Below, piece by piece: positions 7,154 to 14,708 of a DNA stretch of 19,585 bases. The stretch covers positions 1 through 19,585 of the forward strand of contig DATHET010000312.1 in NCBI GenBank assembly GCA_035490315.1, written 5' to 3'. Origin of the DNA: JADJQU01 sp035490315 (GTDB lineage: Bacteria; Planctomycetota; UBA1135; GCA-002686595). Numbering within the stretch: the first letter of the stretch is position 1; each line of letters begins with the position of its first letter. Position numbers and translations under genes: made by a program. The notes under the pieces were generated by a model that did no database searches, was not told where the DNA came from, and saw only the letters and a list, made by a program, of their open reading frames with translations.

Positions 7154-8197
7154 CTACTTCTTCACCGCCATCTTGGACTCGAACTTGCCGGGCATCTCGA
7201 CCTGGGCCTCGATCGTGTGGGACTCGCCCTGCGCGTCGATGGAGGCGTCGAAACCGACGTCGATGGTGAAATCGGCCGTCTGGTTCATCGAGAGCACGTG
7301 CCCCGAGGCCTGGTTCCACAGGAGCTCGCCCTTGCCGGTCATCGAAAGGCCCAGCATGGCCTTCTTGATGTCCATGTTCATCTCGACGCCCGCCGGCATC
7401 TTCTCGGCGACGATGGCTTCGATCATCGACTTGAGGTCGAGGTCGCCCTTGCCCTCGATGGTGATCGCGATCACGCCGGCGTCGACGCCGTCCTCTTCGC
7501 GGTGGCCCTTGTACTCGCAGGTGGTCTTGAACTTGTCGAGCAGCTTCTCCATCTGCGGGAAGAGCTCGTCCTGCAGGATCGAGGCGATCCCGGCCTCGTC
7601 GTCGCCCATGTCGCCGTTCTTGATGCCGTCGAGGACCGTCTTGACGAAGTCGGTGGGGACTTCCCACTTGTCGCCGACCGCAACTTCCTTGGTCGGAAGC
7701 ATCATGCGGTAGTCCATGTCGACTTGCTGGGTCTTGAGCAGCTTGTCCTCGCCCTCGCACTCGTGGAACGTGACGTCGTAGTCCTTCTTCTCGTCGTTCC
7801 ACTTGAACTTGATCGCCTTGCCGGACAGCGCGTCGAACTCAGGAATCTCCGTGTTGTGCGACTCGCCCTGGGCGTTCATGTCCATCGAGCCCTTCATCTC
7901 CTCGTAGGAGCGGATCAGCTCGAGCGGCTTGCCGTCCTTCAGGTCGAGGTACTTGTCGATCCAGGTGATCGACATGTTCATTTCGCCGGTGAAATCGGCG
8001 GGGATCTGACCGCTCATGTCGCTCCCGTCGACCATCATCGTCATGTCGCCCAATTCGAACGACATCGTTATCTCGTTGTTCTTGGTGAGCGAGGACTCCT
8101 TCGCGGGGTGGAAAGTGAGCGCGTCACCGCGCGGCTCCAGGGCCAGGAGCAGGGGAGAGGCCAGGAGGGCCGGCAGGATGAAGCGCATCGAGTTCAT
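7154..8197 (-). CDS. Secreted protein of unknown function
   Basis: The product has 347 residues. The N-terminus (MNSMRFILPALLASPLLLAL) is a Sec-type signal peptide with cleavage likely near E-P-R-G-D-A. The mature part is acidic and Lys/Met-rich, with alternating beta-type strands: E-I-T-M-S-F-E-L-G-D-M, D-Y-D-V-T-F-H-E-C, G-V-I-A-I-T-I-E-G-K-G-D, A-D-F-T-I-D-V-G. Together with V-A-V-G-D-K-W-E-V-P this recalls secreted beta-rich proteins of planctomycetes annotated only as domains of unknown function (DUF6263-like is a guess). Two Cys remain after cleavage (about residues 199 and 240), so one disulfide is possible. An internal ATG at 8188 is an alternative start. No enzyme motif is recognised. 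It is 99 bases from the helicase stop on the same strand and ends in its own terminator. Confidence 0.8.
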   Translation of the reverse strand: MNSMRFILPALLASPLLLALEPRGDALTFHPAKESSLTKNNEITMSFELGDMTMMVDGSDMSGQIPADFTGEMNMSITWIDKYLDLKDGKPLELIRSYEEMKGSMDMNAQGESHNTEIPEFDALSGKAIKFKWNDEKKDYDVTFHECEGEDKLLKTQQVDMDYRMMLPTKEVAVGDKWEVPTDFVKTVLDGIKNGDMGDDEAGIASILQDELFPQMEKLLDKFKTTCEYKGHREEDGVDAGVIAITIEGKGDLDLKSMIEAIVAEKMPAGVEMNMDIKKAMLGLSMTGKGELLWNQASGHVLSMNQTADFTIDVGFDASIDAQGESHTIEAQVEMPGKFESKMAVKK

Positions 8198-8296
8198 TGT
8201 TTGGTTGGGCTGGAGGACTTTGAAGGCGGCTAGAATAGCGATTCTCGCGGCTACGCCAGGGTTTGAGGCCTATTCACGGTCCAAATCCGCAGGTTT

Positions 8297-10528
8297 CTAG
8301 ACCATTGGACGTCTCAATCGAGCGGCCAGGCCCGAGCGTCTCGCCGATGGCTCGGCATTCTGGATCGCCAGCTGCAGAGCGCGCCTGGAACCGACCAGCA
8401 CGACCAATCTTCGGGCCCGTGTGATGGCTGTGTAGAGCAGATTGCGCTGCAGCATGATCGCCTGGGCCATCACCAGAGGCACGACCACGGCCGGGTACTC
8501 GCTGCCCTGGGAGCGGTGGACGGTCACCGCGAAGGCTGCCTGGAGGTCGGCGAGCTCGTCGGAGGCGTAGAGCACCTCCTTCTCGGGGAAGCGCACGAGC
8601 ACCGAGCCGTCCTCGTCGACGCGCGCGATCCGCCCCATGTCGCCGTTGAAGACCTCGCGCTCGTAGTCGTTGCGCGTGTGCACCACCCGGTCTCCGGTGC
8701 GCCAGATCCGGCCGCCGTGGACCACTTCGCGGCCGCCGTGGCCCAGGGCCTCGCGCAGGCGATCGTTGAGCGCGTCGACGCCGCAGTCGCCGCGGTACAT
8801 GGGCGCGAGCACCTGCACGTCGTCGATCCAGCTCATCCCGAAGCTCTGGGGGATGCGCTGGGTGACCACCTCGACGACCCGCTCGGCCGCGCTCGCCGCG
8901 TCCTCGGCGGGGAAGAAATAGAAGTCGCTGGTCAGGTCGCCTCGTGCTGGCAGCCGCGGCTCCTGCCCGGTCAGGATGCGGTGAGCATTCTCGATGATCA
9001 GGCTGCCGCCCTGCTGGCGATAGACCTCGGTCAGTCGATGCAGGGGGATGCGGCCCGCGGCGATCATGTCCGCGAGCACGTTCCCCGGCCCCACCGAGGG
9101 CAGCTGATCCGGATCGCCGACCAGGATCAGCCGGGTGGGGTCGGCCACCGCCTTGAGCAGATGGTGGGCGAGGACCACGTCGAGCATCGAGATCTCGTCG
9201 ACGACCAGCAGATCGCACTCCAGGGGATTCGAAGCGTCGTGGAGGAAGGAGCCGGTCAACGGATCCCAGCCGAGCAGGCGGTGCACGGTCGATGCATCGG
9301 CGCCCGTCGCCTCGGCGAGCCGCTTGGCCGCGCGACCGGTGGGGGATGCGAGCAGGACCTTGGCTCCGCGATCCTGCGCGAGACGCACCACCCAGCGCAC
9401 GATCGTGGTCTTGCCCACGCCGGGACCGCCCGTGAGCAGGGCCAGGGGAGCGGAGAGCAGGCCGAGCACGGCTTCGCGCTGTTTGAGGTCCAGTTGAACC
9501 CCCTGGAAGCTCTCCATGGAGCGCAGATCGACCTCTTTCGCCAGTGGCCTCGTCTCGCCGGCACGAGCCAGGATGGTCTCGATGCTGGCGGCGACTCCGG
9601 CCTCGCTCGCGGCGAGCCAGGGCAGGTAGACCCAGGGCTCTTCCTCGAGCACCTCGACGCGCACTTCGCGCCTGGCGGCCAGGTCGTCGAGGGCGCGTGG
9701 GAGGGCCTCGTCGTCGAGCGCGACGGCGAGCAGCTCGCGCGCGCCGGCGAACAACTCGGACTGGCGCTGCAGGCTGTGTCCCTCGCTCGCGGACTGGCGC
9801 AGCACGTGCAGCAATCCCGCGCGGCAGCGCTCGGGCGAATCAGGGGCCAGTCCCAAGCGCTGCGCAAAACGATCCGCGATGCCGAAGCCGATTCCCGCGA
9901 CCTTCCCAGCCAGCAGGTAGGGGTCGGATCGAAGCTGCGCCTCGCAATCGGCTCCCAGAGCCCGCACCACCTGCGCCGCCTGGCGCGGGCCCAGCCCGGC
10001 TCCGCGCAGGAAGGCGTGCAGCTGGTGGGTGGCGAATTCGCGCCGGACTGCCGCGGCCAGGGCCACGCGCACCAGGGGCTTCAACCCGCGAACGCGCTCG
10101 AGTTCCTCCGGCCGATCCCGGATCACCTCGAGCGCGGTCTCGCCCAGGGTCTCGACGATGCGCAGGGCCAGGATCTCGCCGATTCCCTCGAAAGCGCGCG
10201 AAGAGAAGTAGCGCACGAGTCCGGCGGCATCCGCCGGCGGCAGGACTTCGAAGCCCTCGAATTCGAACTGCCGGCCGTGGCTCGGGTGGGTGCTCCAGCG
10301 GCCGAACATGCGCAGGCGCTGGCCCTCGGTCGGATCCGGCATGGCGCCGACCGCGACCAGGCGGATCTCGCGGAACATCGAGAGTGTGCCCGGATCCGCA
10401 TAACCAGCTTCGGGCGAGATCTTTAGGACGGTGTACAGCGACTCGGGCCGGTGGTAGGTGACCACCTCGACCGTGCCCTGCAGCAGCTCCTGCGAGCGGA
10501 CTTCGGGCTTCTGCGCTTGCGGGTCCAC
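8297..10528 (-). CDS. recD2: RecD2-type ATP-dependent 5'-3' DNA helicase
   Basis: This 743-aa protein has the stand-alone RecD2 layout rather than that of RecBCD RecD. An N-terminal OB-like strand set (L-L-Q-G-T-V-E-V-V-T-Y, 15-25) leads to helix-hairpin-helix elements (RAFEGIGEILALRIVETLG ~111-129; KVAGIGFGIADRFA ~209-222). Superfamily 1B motor motifs follow: Walker A G-G-P-G-V-G-K-T-T (367-375), Walker B V-V-D-E-I-S-M (442-448), motif III G-D-P-D-Q-L-P-S-V-G (471-480), motif V/VI V-T-V-H-R-S-Q-G-S-E-Y-P (668-679) and L-L-Y-T-A-I-T-R-A-R (697-706). RecD2 helicases unwind DNA 5' to 3' and act in repair and fork maintenance. The start is GTG at 10526-10528; the conserved domain begins 14 residues in. 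It is divergent from rpsU across 159 bases. Confidence 0.93.
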   Translation of the reverse strand: MDPQAQKPEVRSQELLQGTVEVVTYHRPESLYTVLKISPEAGYADPGTLSMFREIRLVAVGAMPDPTEGQRLRMFGRWSTHPSHGRQFEFEGFEVLPPADAAGLVRYFSSRAFEGIGEILALRIVETLGETALEVIRDRPEELERVRGLKPLVRVALAAAVRREFATHQLHAFLRGAGLGPRQAAQVVRALGADCEAQLRSDPYLLAGKVAGIGFGIADRFAQRLGLAPDSPERCRAGLLHVLRQSASEGHSLQRQSELFAGARELLAVALDDEALPRALDDLAARREVRVEVLEEEPWVYLPWLAASEAGVAASIETILARAGETRPLAKEVDLRSMESFQGVQLDLKQREAVLGLLSAPLALLTGGPGVGKTTIVRWVVRLAQDRGAKVLLASPTGRAAKRLAEATGADASTVHRLLGWDPLTGSFLHDASNPLECDLLVVDEISMLDVVLAHHLLKAVADPTRLILVGDPDQLPSVGPGNVLADMIAAGRIPLHRLTEVYRQQGGSLIIENAHRILTGQEPRLPARGDLTSDFYFFPAEDAASAAERVVEVVTQRIPQSFGMSWIDDVQVLAPMYRGDCGVDALNDRLREALGHGGREVVHGGRIWRTGDRVVHTRNDYEREVFNGDMGRIARVDEDGSVLVRFPEKEVLYASDELADLQAAFAVTVHRSQGSEYPAVVVPLVMAQAIMLQRNLLYTAITRARRLVVLVGSRRALQLAIQNAEPSARRSGLAARLRRPMV

Positions 10529-10687
10529 AGGCGGAGAGCTTCACGCTCCCCTGTCCCCATTACCAGGGGCTGGCTTGCCGCTTCCCTGCCCAGGAGGTAG
10601 TCTCTCCGCCCCTTCCGTTCGGGAGCCGCAGGGCCTCCCGACGATCTCCGTTTCACATTCCTCATCGCCGCCAAAGGTCCTCCGCGC
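10529..10687. promoter_or_regulatory. Divergent recD2-rpsU intergenic region with inverted repeats
   Basis: This 159-base gap must hold both promoters, though no clear -35/-10 pair stands out. It is rich in pairing segments: CCCCTG/CAGGGG (10548-10553 with 10564-10569), GGCGGAGAG/CTCTCCGCC (10530-10538 with 10602-10610), and a bulged stem CGGGAGCC/GGCCTCCCG (10620-10641, loop GCAG). The last lies about 46 bases upstream of the rpsU start and would be in its 5' leader. AAAGG at 10673-10677, ten bases before the TTG, is the probable ribosome binding site. Confidence 0.5.
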
Positions 10688-10993
10688 TTGGTCATCAAAG
10701 TTCAGATCCGTCCGAACGAGTCACTCGAGGCCGCGATGCGGCGCTTCAAGCGCCAGTGCAACTACAGCGGGATCTTCCGGCTGGCCAAGGCCAACACCTG
10801 GCACGAGAAGCGCTCCGACCGCCGCCGCCGCGAACGCCGCGAGCGCCTGCGCACGATCCAGCGCGCCACGCGCCTCGCTCGCCAGCAGGCCTCGGGCCGA
10901 GTTCCGACGAAGAAGCGCCGCGTGGTGAAGAAGGGTTTTGGCCGGATGGGCTCGCGCGATTCGCGTGAACCGAGCTCCTCGGCCAACATGTAG
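10688..10993 (+). CDS. rpsU: Small ribosomal subunit protein bS21
   Basis: The product has 101 residues. The N-terminal half is bS21: V-x-(I/V)-R-P-N-E-S-L-E-A-A-M-R-R-F-K-R-Q-C (about 4-24), then S-G-I-F-R-L-A-K-A-N-T-W-H-E-K-R-S-D-R-R-R-R-E-R-R-E-R, the usual E-K/R-S-x-K/R-R-x-K/R-x-R run. bS21 of E. coli is about 71 residues; this one carries a ~30-residue basic then Ser-rich extension ending S-S-S-A-N-M. It binds the 30S platform near the 3' end of 16S rRNA and aids initiation. The start is TTG at 10688, the only start codon that precedes the first conserved strand, with AAAGG ten bases upstream. It is a single-gene unit closed by the terminator at 11027-11061. Confidence 0.92.
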   Translation: MVIKVQIRPNESLEAAMRRFKRQCNYSGIFRLAKANTWHEKRSDRRRRERRERLRTIQRATRLARQQASGRVPTKKRRVVKKGFGRMGSRDSREPSSSANM

Positions 10994-11026
10994 ATCGAGC
11001 GACCTCCCGCCGCCTCGAACCGAACG

Positions 11027-11061
11027 AGCGGGCACGCGAACCACGCGTGCCCGCTTTTTTT
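11027..11061 (+). terminator. Strong rho-independent terminator after rpsU
   Basis: AGCGGGCACGCG (11027-11038) pairs perfectly with CGCGTGCCCGCT (11044-11055) around the 5-base loop AACCA, followed by seven T's (11055-11061). It lies 33 bases after the rpsU stop. Its T-tract ends two bases before the ATG at 11064 of the next gene. There is no matching A-tract on the left, so it works only rightward. Confidence 0.93.
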
Positions 11062-11063
11062 CC

Positions 11064-12125
11064 ATGCGCCTCTTCAAGAAGGATCGCGACCTCAATGCGA
11101 GCGTCGAGGAAGTCGCGCTGACGGTCGACGCCAGCGCGCTGCGCATGACCGCCGCGGAAGTCCACGTGCGCCTCGACGTGTTCCTCGCGATGCACCTGAC
11201 CTGGCGCTCGCGCTCCTCGGTCCAGAACCTGATCCGCGAGGGCTCGGTCAAGGTCGACGCGTCGAGCCCGGAGCATCCGAAGGGCTCGGGAACCGCGAAG
11301 GTCGAGCGCCGGCCGGGCCGCAAGCTCGCCCACGGCAGCCAGGTGATCGTCGCCGTGCCCGAGGATCAACCGGTGCGCAGGATCGAGCCTCCGAGCACCA
11401 CCGAGATCGTGGTGCTCTACGAGGACGAGGACGCGCTGGTCGTCGACAAGCCCGCGCTGCTCGCAGTCCACCCTTCAGGCCGCTACCTGTCCGACACGCT
11501 GATCCAGCGCGTGCTGGCGCACTTCCAGTACAACCGCCTGCACCGCGATGCGCGGCCGCGCCTGTGCCACAGGCTCGATCGCGAGACCAGCGGCGTGCTC
11601 TTGATCGGCAAGACACCCCAGTCCCACGCGGAATTCATGCGCCAGTTCGAGGCGCGCGAGACGGAGAAGGAGTACCTCGCGATCGTGCGCGGCGCCGTGG
11701 AAGCCGACCACGGCACGATCGACCTGCCGATCGGTCCCTCGCGCACCAGCGCCGTCGAGTTGAAGATGGCGGTGCAGCCGGATGGCCAGGAGGCGGTGAC
11801 GCGCTGGAGGGTCGTCGAGCGGCGGCGCCATTGCACGCTGATCGCGGCCCAGCCGATGACCGGTCGCCAGCACCAGATCCGCGTGCACATGGACGCGATT
11901 GGCCACCCGCTGGTCGGCGACAAGCTCTACGGAGTCGAGGACGCGCTGTTCCAGCGCTACGCGGAGGATCGATTGACCGAGAGCGACCTCGAGCAGCTCG
12001 AGCTCGAGCGCCACGCCCTGCACAACCACCGTTTGATCTTCACCTCGCCGACGAGCGGGCTGCGCATCGCGGTCGAGAGCCCGCTGCCGCTCGATCTCGC
12101 GGCTTATCTGTCACTCAGCGACTGA
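11064..12125 (+). CDS. RluA-family RNA pseudouridine synthase with S4 domain
   Basis: The 353-aa enzyme isomerises specific uridines in rRNA or tRNA to pseudouridine. The S4 RNA-binding domain spans ~34-100 (V-R-L-D-V-F-L-A, then R-S-R-S-S-V-Q-N-L-I-R-E-G-S-V-K-V-D) and carries a longer than usual basic loop (~68-90). The catalytic domain starts at ~115: V-V-D-K-P-A-L-L-A-V-H-P-S-G, then the catalytic H-R-L-D-R-E-T-S-G (169-177, nucleophile D172), K-E-Y-L-A-I-V-R-G, and T-G-R-Q-H-Q-I-R-V-H with G-H-P-L-V-G-D-K-L-Y-G. The target base cannot be assigned, so no RluA/C/D symbol is given. The ATG at 11064 sits just after the rpsU terminator T-tract with no Shine-Dalgarno. ATG at 11145 is in frame but would leave a very short lead-in to the S4 domain. 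The last 15 bases overlap the convergent membrane gene. Confidence 0.92.
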   Translation: MRLFKKDRDLNASVEEVALTVDASALRMTAAEVHVRLDVFLAMHLTWRSRSSVQNLIREGSVKVDASSPEHPKGSGTAKVERRPGRKLAHGSQVIVAVPEDQPVRRIEPPSTTEIVVLYEDEDALVVDKPALLAVHPSGRYLSDTLIQRVLAHFQYNRLHRDARPRLCHRLDRETSGVLLIGKTPQSHAEFMRQFEARETEKEYLAIVRGAVEADHGTIDLPIGPSRTSAVELKMAVQPDGQEAVTRWRVVERRRHCTLIAAQPMTGRQHQIRVHMDAIGHPLVGDKLYGVEDALFQRYAEDRLTESDLEQLELERHALHNHRLIFTSPTSGLRIAVESPLPLDLAAYLSLSD

Positions 12126-13568
12126 CTGCGAAAGCTGACGATCCTGGATCCACTCCAGGAAAAGCAGCGCCGCGATCACGATGGCGCAGGTCAGCGGCGA
12201 GACCAGGAGCTTGGTCGCGAACACCGCCGCCAGGGTCAAGAGCAGCGCGATCATCATCATCGCGTTGAACCACGACTGATCCGCGGCAATCTCCTCCGGC
12301 GGCACCGACAGGGGATTCTCGATGCCGAAGCCGCGGTAGATCTGGCGCACCACGGCCAGGGTGACCAGGAAAGTGATCGGCGTCATGCGCAGCGTGAAGC
12401 CCGCTCCGCACAGGCTCCAGCTCAGCGCGCCCAGGGCCAGGTACAAGGGCAGGAGGAAGCGGATCGCCACGGCTTTCAGCGCGGCGTTGTCGATCTGAGC
12501 TTTCGTGAGAGGCGCGCCGTCGAGGATCCAGCGCGCGCGGTGCGAAGCGCTGACGGGGACGTGGGCGAGCAGCACGGGCAGGTAGACGCCGGGCGTGAAG
12601 AGCAGGAGCGACAGCAGCGCCTGCTTTCCCTCGCTGTCCTCGCCGCGCGTCCCGACCAGCAGGAAGGCGAGGGGCAGGCCGATCAAGGGATAGGTGCGCA
12701 GCACGAACTCGCGTTCCTTGGGCAGGGCCTCGAAGACCAGGTTGAACACGCCGCGCTCGTTTCGCCGCACCCAGAACTTCAGGGCCAGGGCGCGCACCGG
12801 AGCCAGGGCTCGGCCGAGCAGCAGAGCCCCGCCGCGCGTCGTGGCCACCGCCGGCGCGGGCACGAAAGCGAGCACGGCGAGAGATGCGAGAAGGATCGAA
12901 GGCGCAAGCACCACCCATGCGCTCGTCAGCAAGGTCCCCGCGAAGGGCGCGGCGAACCACGCCGGGGGAAACCAGGCGAGCGAGCTTTCCGTCGGACCGT
13001 TCAGGGTGCGCAGGGCATCCAGGTGCCGCAGGCCAAGCGCGCCGCCGACGATCGCCGACAGGAACAATCCCGTCTGCAGCAAGACGAGCAGCGCCTGGGC
13101 GCGCGCGGAGAGCAGGCTCATCAGGCTGACCAGCAGAGCAGCCAGGAACAGCGACTGCGCAAGACCGGCCGCGATCAGAAGCAAGCGCTCACCGATCGAA
13201 AAGCCGTCGGCGAGCAAGGCCGCCGGCACCAGCGCGCCGAGTGTCAACAAACCCAGCGCGATGCACAGGTGCCCGAGCCGCGCCAGACGCAGGTCGCGCG
13301 AGCGCAGCGGAAGCGCGCTGACCCAGGCCTCGGCTTCGTCGCGCACGAGCAGATCGCCGAGCTCTCCGAACAAGGGAATGGCGACGAGGAAGGCCGAGAC
13401 CGAAAGGGCATACAGCGCGTACGCAAAATGCGGCAGATCCGAAGGCGGTAGGGCGCAGGCGACCGTCGCCGCGAAGGCCTGCATGAACAGCGAGGCGATC
13501 GGCAGCCGCGCTCCATCGCGCTGGGCTTGCAGGCGCGCGCGCAGCAGGATCAGCGCTCGGGAGGCCAT
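12111..13568 (-). CDS. Polytopic membrane protein, ABC-exporter permease-like
   Basis: The product (485 aa) is very hydrophobic, with roughly ten to twelve predicted membrane segments, for example ALSVSAFLVAIPLF, IALGLLTLGALVPAALLA, LFLAALLVSLMSLL, LLASLAVLAFVPA and AFLLV. A soluble mid-part (FWVRRNERGVFNLVFEALPK) is followed by PLIGLPLAFLLV. A cytosolic FGELGDLLVRDEAEAWVSALPLRSRDLRLAR segment near residues 68-95 resembles ABC-2/exporter permeases, where a D/E-rich loop precedes LPL/LPI-S-x-x. No ATPase subunit is adjacent, so partnership and substrate are unknown. It overlaps the pseudouridine synthase tail to tail by 15 bases and diverges from the hydrolase gene across 26 bases. The start ATG (13566-13568) gives a basic, Arg-rich cytosolic N-terminus. 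Confidence 0.72.
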   Translation of the reverse strand: MASRALILLRARLQAQRDGARLPIASLFMQAFAATVACALPPSDLPHFAYALYALSVSAFLVAIPLFGELGDLLVRDEAEAWVSALPLRSRDLRLARLGHLCIALGLLTLGALVPAALLADGFSIGERLLLIAAGLAQSLFLAALLVSLMSLLSARAQALLVLLQTGLFLSAIVGGALGLRHLDALRTLNGPTESSLAWFPPAWFAAPFAGTLLTSAWVVLAPSILLASLAVLAFVPAPAVATTRGGALLLGRALAPVRALALKFWVRRNERGVFNLVFEALPKEREFVLRTYPLIGLPLAFLLVGTRGEDSEGKQALLSLLLFTPGVYLPVLLAHVPVSASHRARWILDGAPLTKAQIDNAALKAVAIRFLLPLYLALGALSWSLCGAGFTLRMTPITFLVTLAVVRQIYRGFGIENPLSVPPEEIAADQSWFNAMMMIALLLTLAAVFATKLLVSPLTCAIVIAALLFLEWIQDRQLSQSVAE

Positions 13569-13594
13569 CGGCGCCGGGTACAGTACGGCGGTCG

Positions 13595-14230
13595 ATGAAG
13601 TTCTTCATCCCCGGCCCGGTCGGTCGCCTCGAAGCCATCCTCTGGGAACCCCTGCACGGAGCCGCGCCGCGCGCCGCCGCCCTCGTTTGCCATCCGCACC
13701 CCAAGGGCGGGGGAACGATGGACAACAACGTCGTGTTCCGTACCGCGCGCGGGCTGCAGCACGCCGGACTGGCCGTGCTGCGCTTCAATTTCCGCGGAGT
13801 CGGCGCGAGCGAAGGCAGCCATGATGGCGAAGGCGCCGAGGACATGGACGCGGCGGCGGGTTTGGACCTGCTCGAGCAGCGTTTTCCCGCCCTCGAGCTC
13901 TGGGGCGCGGGCTTTTCCTTCGGCGCGCGGACGATTGCGCGGCTTGCTCGAGCGGACCGGCGCATCCGGCGGCTCCTGTGCGTCACCATGCCCTGCGTGG
14001 CCTACGATTGCTCGTTCCTGAGGGACGTGCTGCCGCCGACCCACCTGTTGATGGCCGGCCTGGACCAGTACGGCAACCTGAGCGAGCTGCGCTCGCGCGT
14101 GCCCGAGCTCCCCGCGCACTTCACCTTCGACGAGATCCCCGCGGTCGACCATTTTTTCACGGGCAAGACGCCCGAGCTCGAGGCTCGCGTCCTGACCTGG
14201 GCCAAAGAGCAACTCGCCACCGTCTCATGA
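13595..14230 (+). CDS. Alpha/beta hydrolase, COG2945-type
   Basis: The product (211 aa) is a compact alpha/beta hydrolase. C-H-P-H-P-K-G-G-G-T-M-D-N-N-V-V (32-47) and L-R-F-N-F-R-G-V-G-A-S-E-G (62-74) are hallmarks of the COG2945 group. The nucleophile elbow is G-F-S-F-G (S108), and the probable acid and base are D157 (G-L-D-Q-Y-G) and H186 (A-V-D-H-F-F). No signal peptide is present, so it is cytoplasmic. Substrate is unknown; family members are called predicted hydrolases or esterases. Its stop codon overlaps the start of the thioesterase gene, so both are made together; ester or acyl-thioester turnover is a reasonable inference. The ATG at 13595 has no clear Shine-Dalgarno; TACAGT at 13578-13583 could be a -10 of a leaderless message, but the -35 is unconvincing. 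Confidence 0.87.
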   Translation: MKFFIPGPVGRLEAILWEPLHGAAPRAAALVCHPHPKGGGTMDNNVVFRTARGLQHAGLAVLRFNFRGVGASEGSHDGEGAEDMDAAAGLDLLEQRFPALELWGAGFSFGARTIARLARADRRIRRLLCVTMPCVAYDCSFLRDVLPPTHLLMAGLDQYGNLSELRSRVPELPAHFTFDEIPAVDHFFTGKTPELEARVLTWAKEQLATVS

Positions 14231-14640
14231 CCAAGCACCCCGTCGCTTACCCCGCGAACCAGCAGCCCTCGATCCGACGCGTCATGATGCCGCGCGACAC
14301 CAACGCGATGGGCACGATCTTCGGCGGCGTGATCCTCTCGGAGATCGACCTCGCCGCCGCGATCGAGGCCCACCAATACCATCCCGACAAGATCGTGACG
14401 ATCGCAATGGACCAGATCGAATTCCGCCAGCCGGTGTTCGTCGGCGATCTGGTCTCGTTCTTCACGCACACGGTGAAAGTCGGCCGGACCTCGATCACCG
14501 TCGGCGTGTCGGTCTGGGCCCAGCGCGCGCGCGACCGCACCCAGAACGTCCACGTGACTGAAGCGAAGGTGACGATGGTCGCCGTCGACGACTTGATGAA
14601 GCCGATTCCGATCTCCAGGCCGCCGGTGAAGCAGGACTGA
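14227..14640 (+). CDS. Hotdog-fold acyl-CoA thioesterase, YciA/BACH-like
   Basis: This 137-aa single hotdog domain hydrolyses acyl-CoA thioesters to free acid and CoA. The diagnostic segment N-A-M-G-T-I-F-G-G-V-I-L-S-E-I-D (26-41) matches YciA (N-x-x-G-x-I-F-G-G-x-x-(M/L)-S-x-x-D), with N26 and D41 in the catalytic positions. D-Q-I-E-F-R-Q-P-V-F-V-G-D-L-V then A-x-V-x-x-V-G-R-T-S-I-T-V-G-V-S-V-W form the central strands. No signal peptide. The ATG overlaps the hydrolase TGA (ATGA, 4 bases), showing translational coupling. Acyl-chain preference cannot be read from sequence. Confidence 0.92.
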   Translation: MTKHPVAYPANQQPSIRRVMMPRDTNAMGTIFGGVILSEIDLAAAIEAHQYHPDKIVTIAMDQIEFRQPVFVGDLVSFFTHTVKVGRTSITVGVSVWAQRARDRTQNVHVTEAKVTMVAVDDLMKPIPISRPPVKQD

Positions 14641-14708
14641 AGCTCGCTCCTGCTCGCTGCAGGTCAGGTTTGCTTGAAGCAGAGTGCCGCGCATCCCATG
14701 CGTGGCCC

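Noticed and set aside
5415..7712. 765-codon open frame on the plus strand
   Set aside because: It is antisense to the methyltransferase 5' end, NYN and secreted-protein genes, has Arg/Ala/Val/Leu-rich composition, no motif and no start signal. It is a shadow of high-GC codon use.
8198..8296. AGAAT-AGCG-ATTCT hairpin and a TATTCT box as a promoter for the secreted protein
   Set aside because: The stem is only five bp and no acceptable -35 lies at the right spacing, so I do not call it.
8516..10426. 636-codon open frame on the plus strand
   Set aside because: It is fully antisense to the RecD2-type helicase, whose motor motifs are unambiguous; the translation is His/Gln/Gly-rich with no domain.
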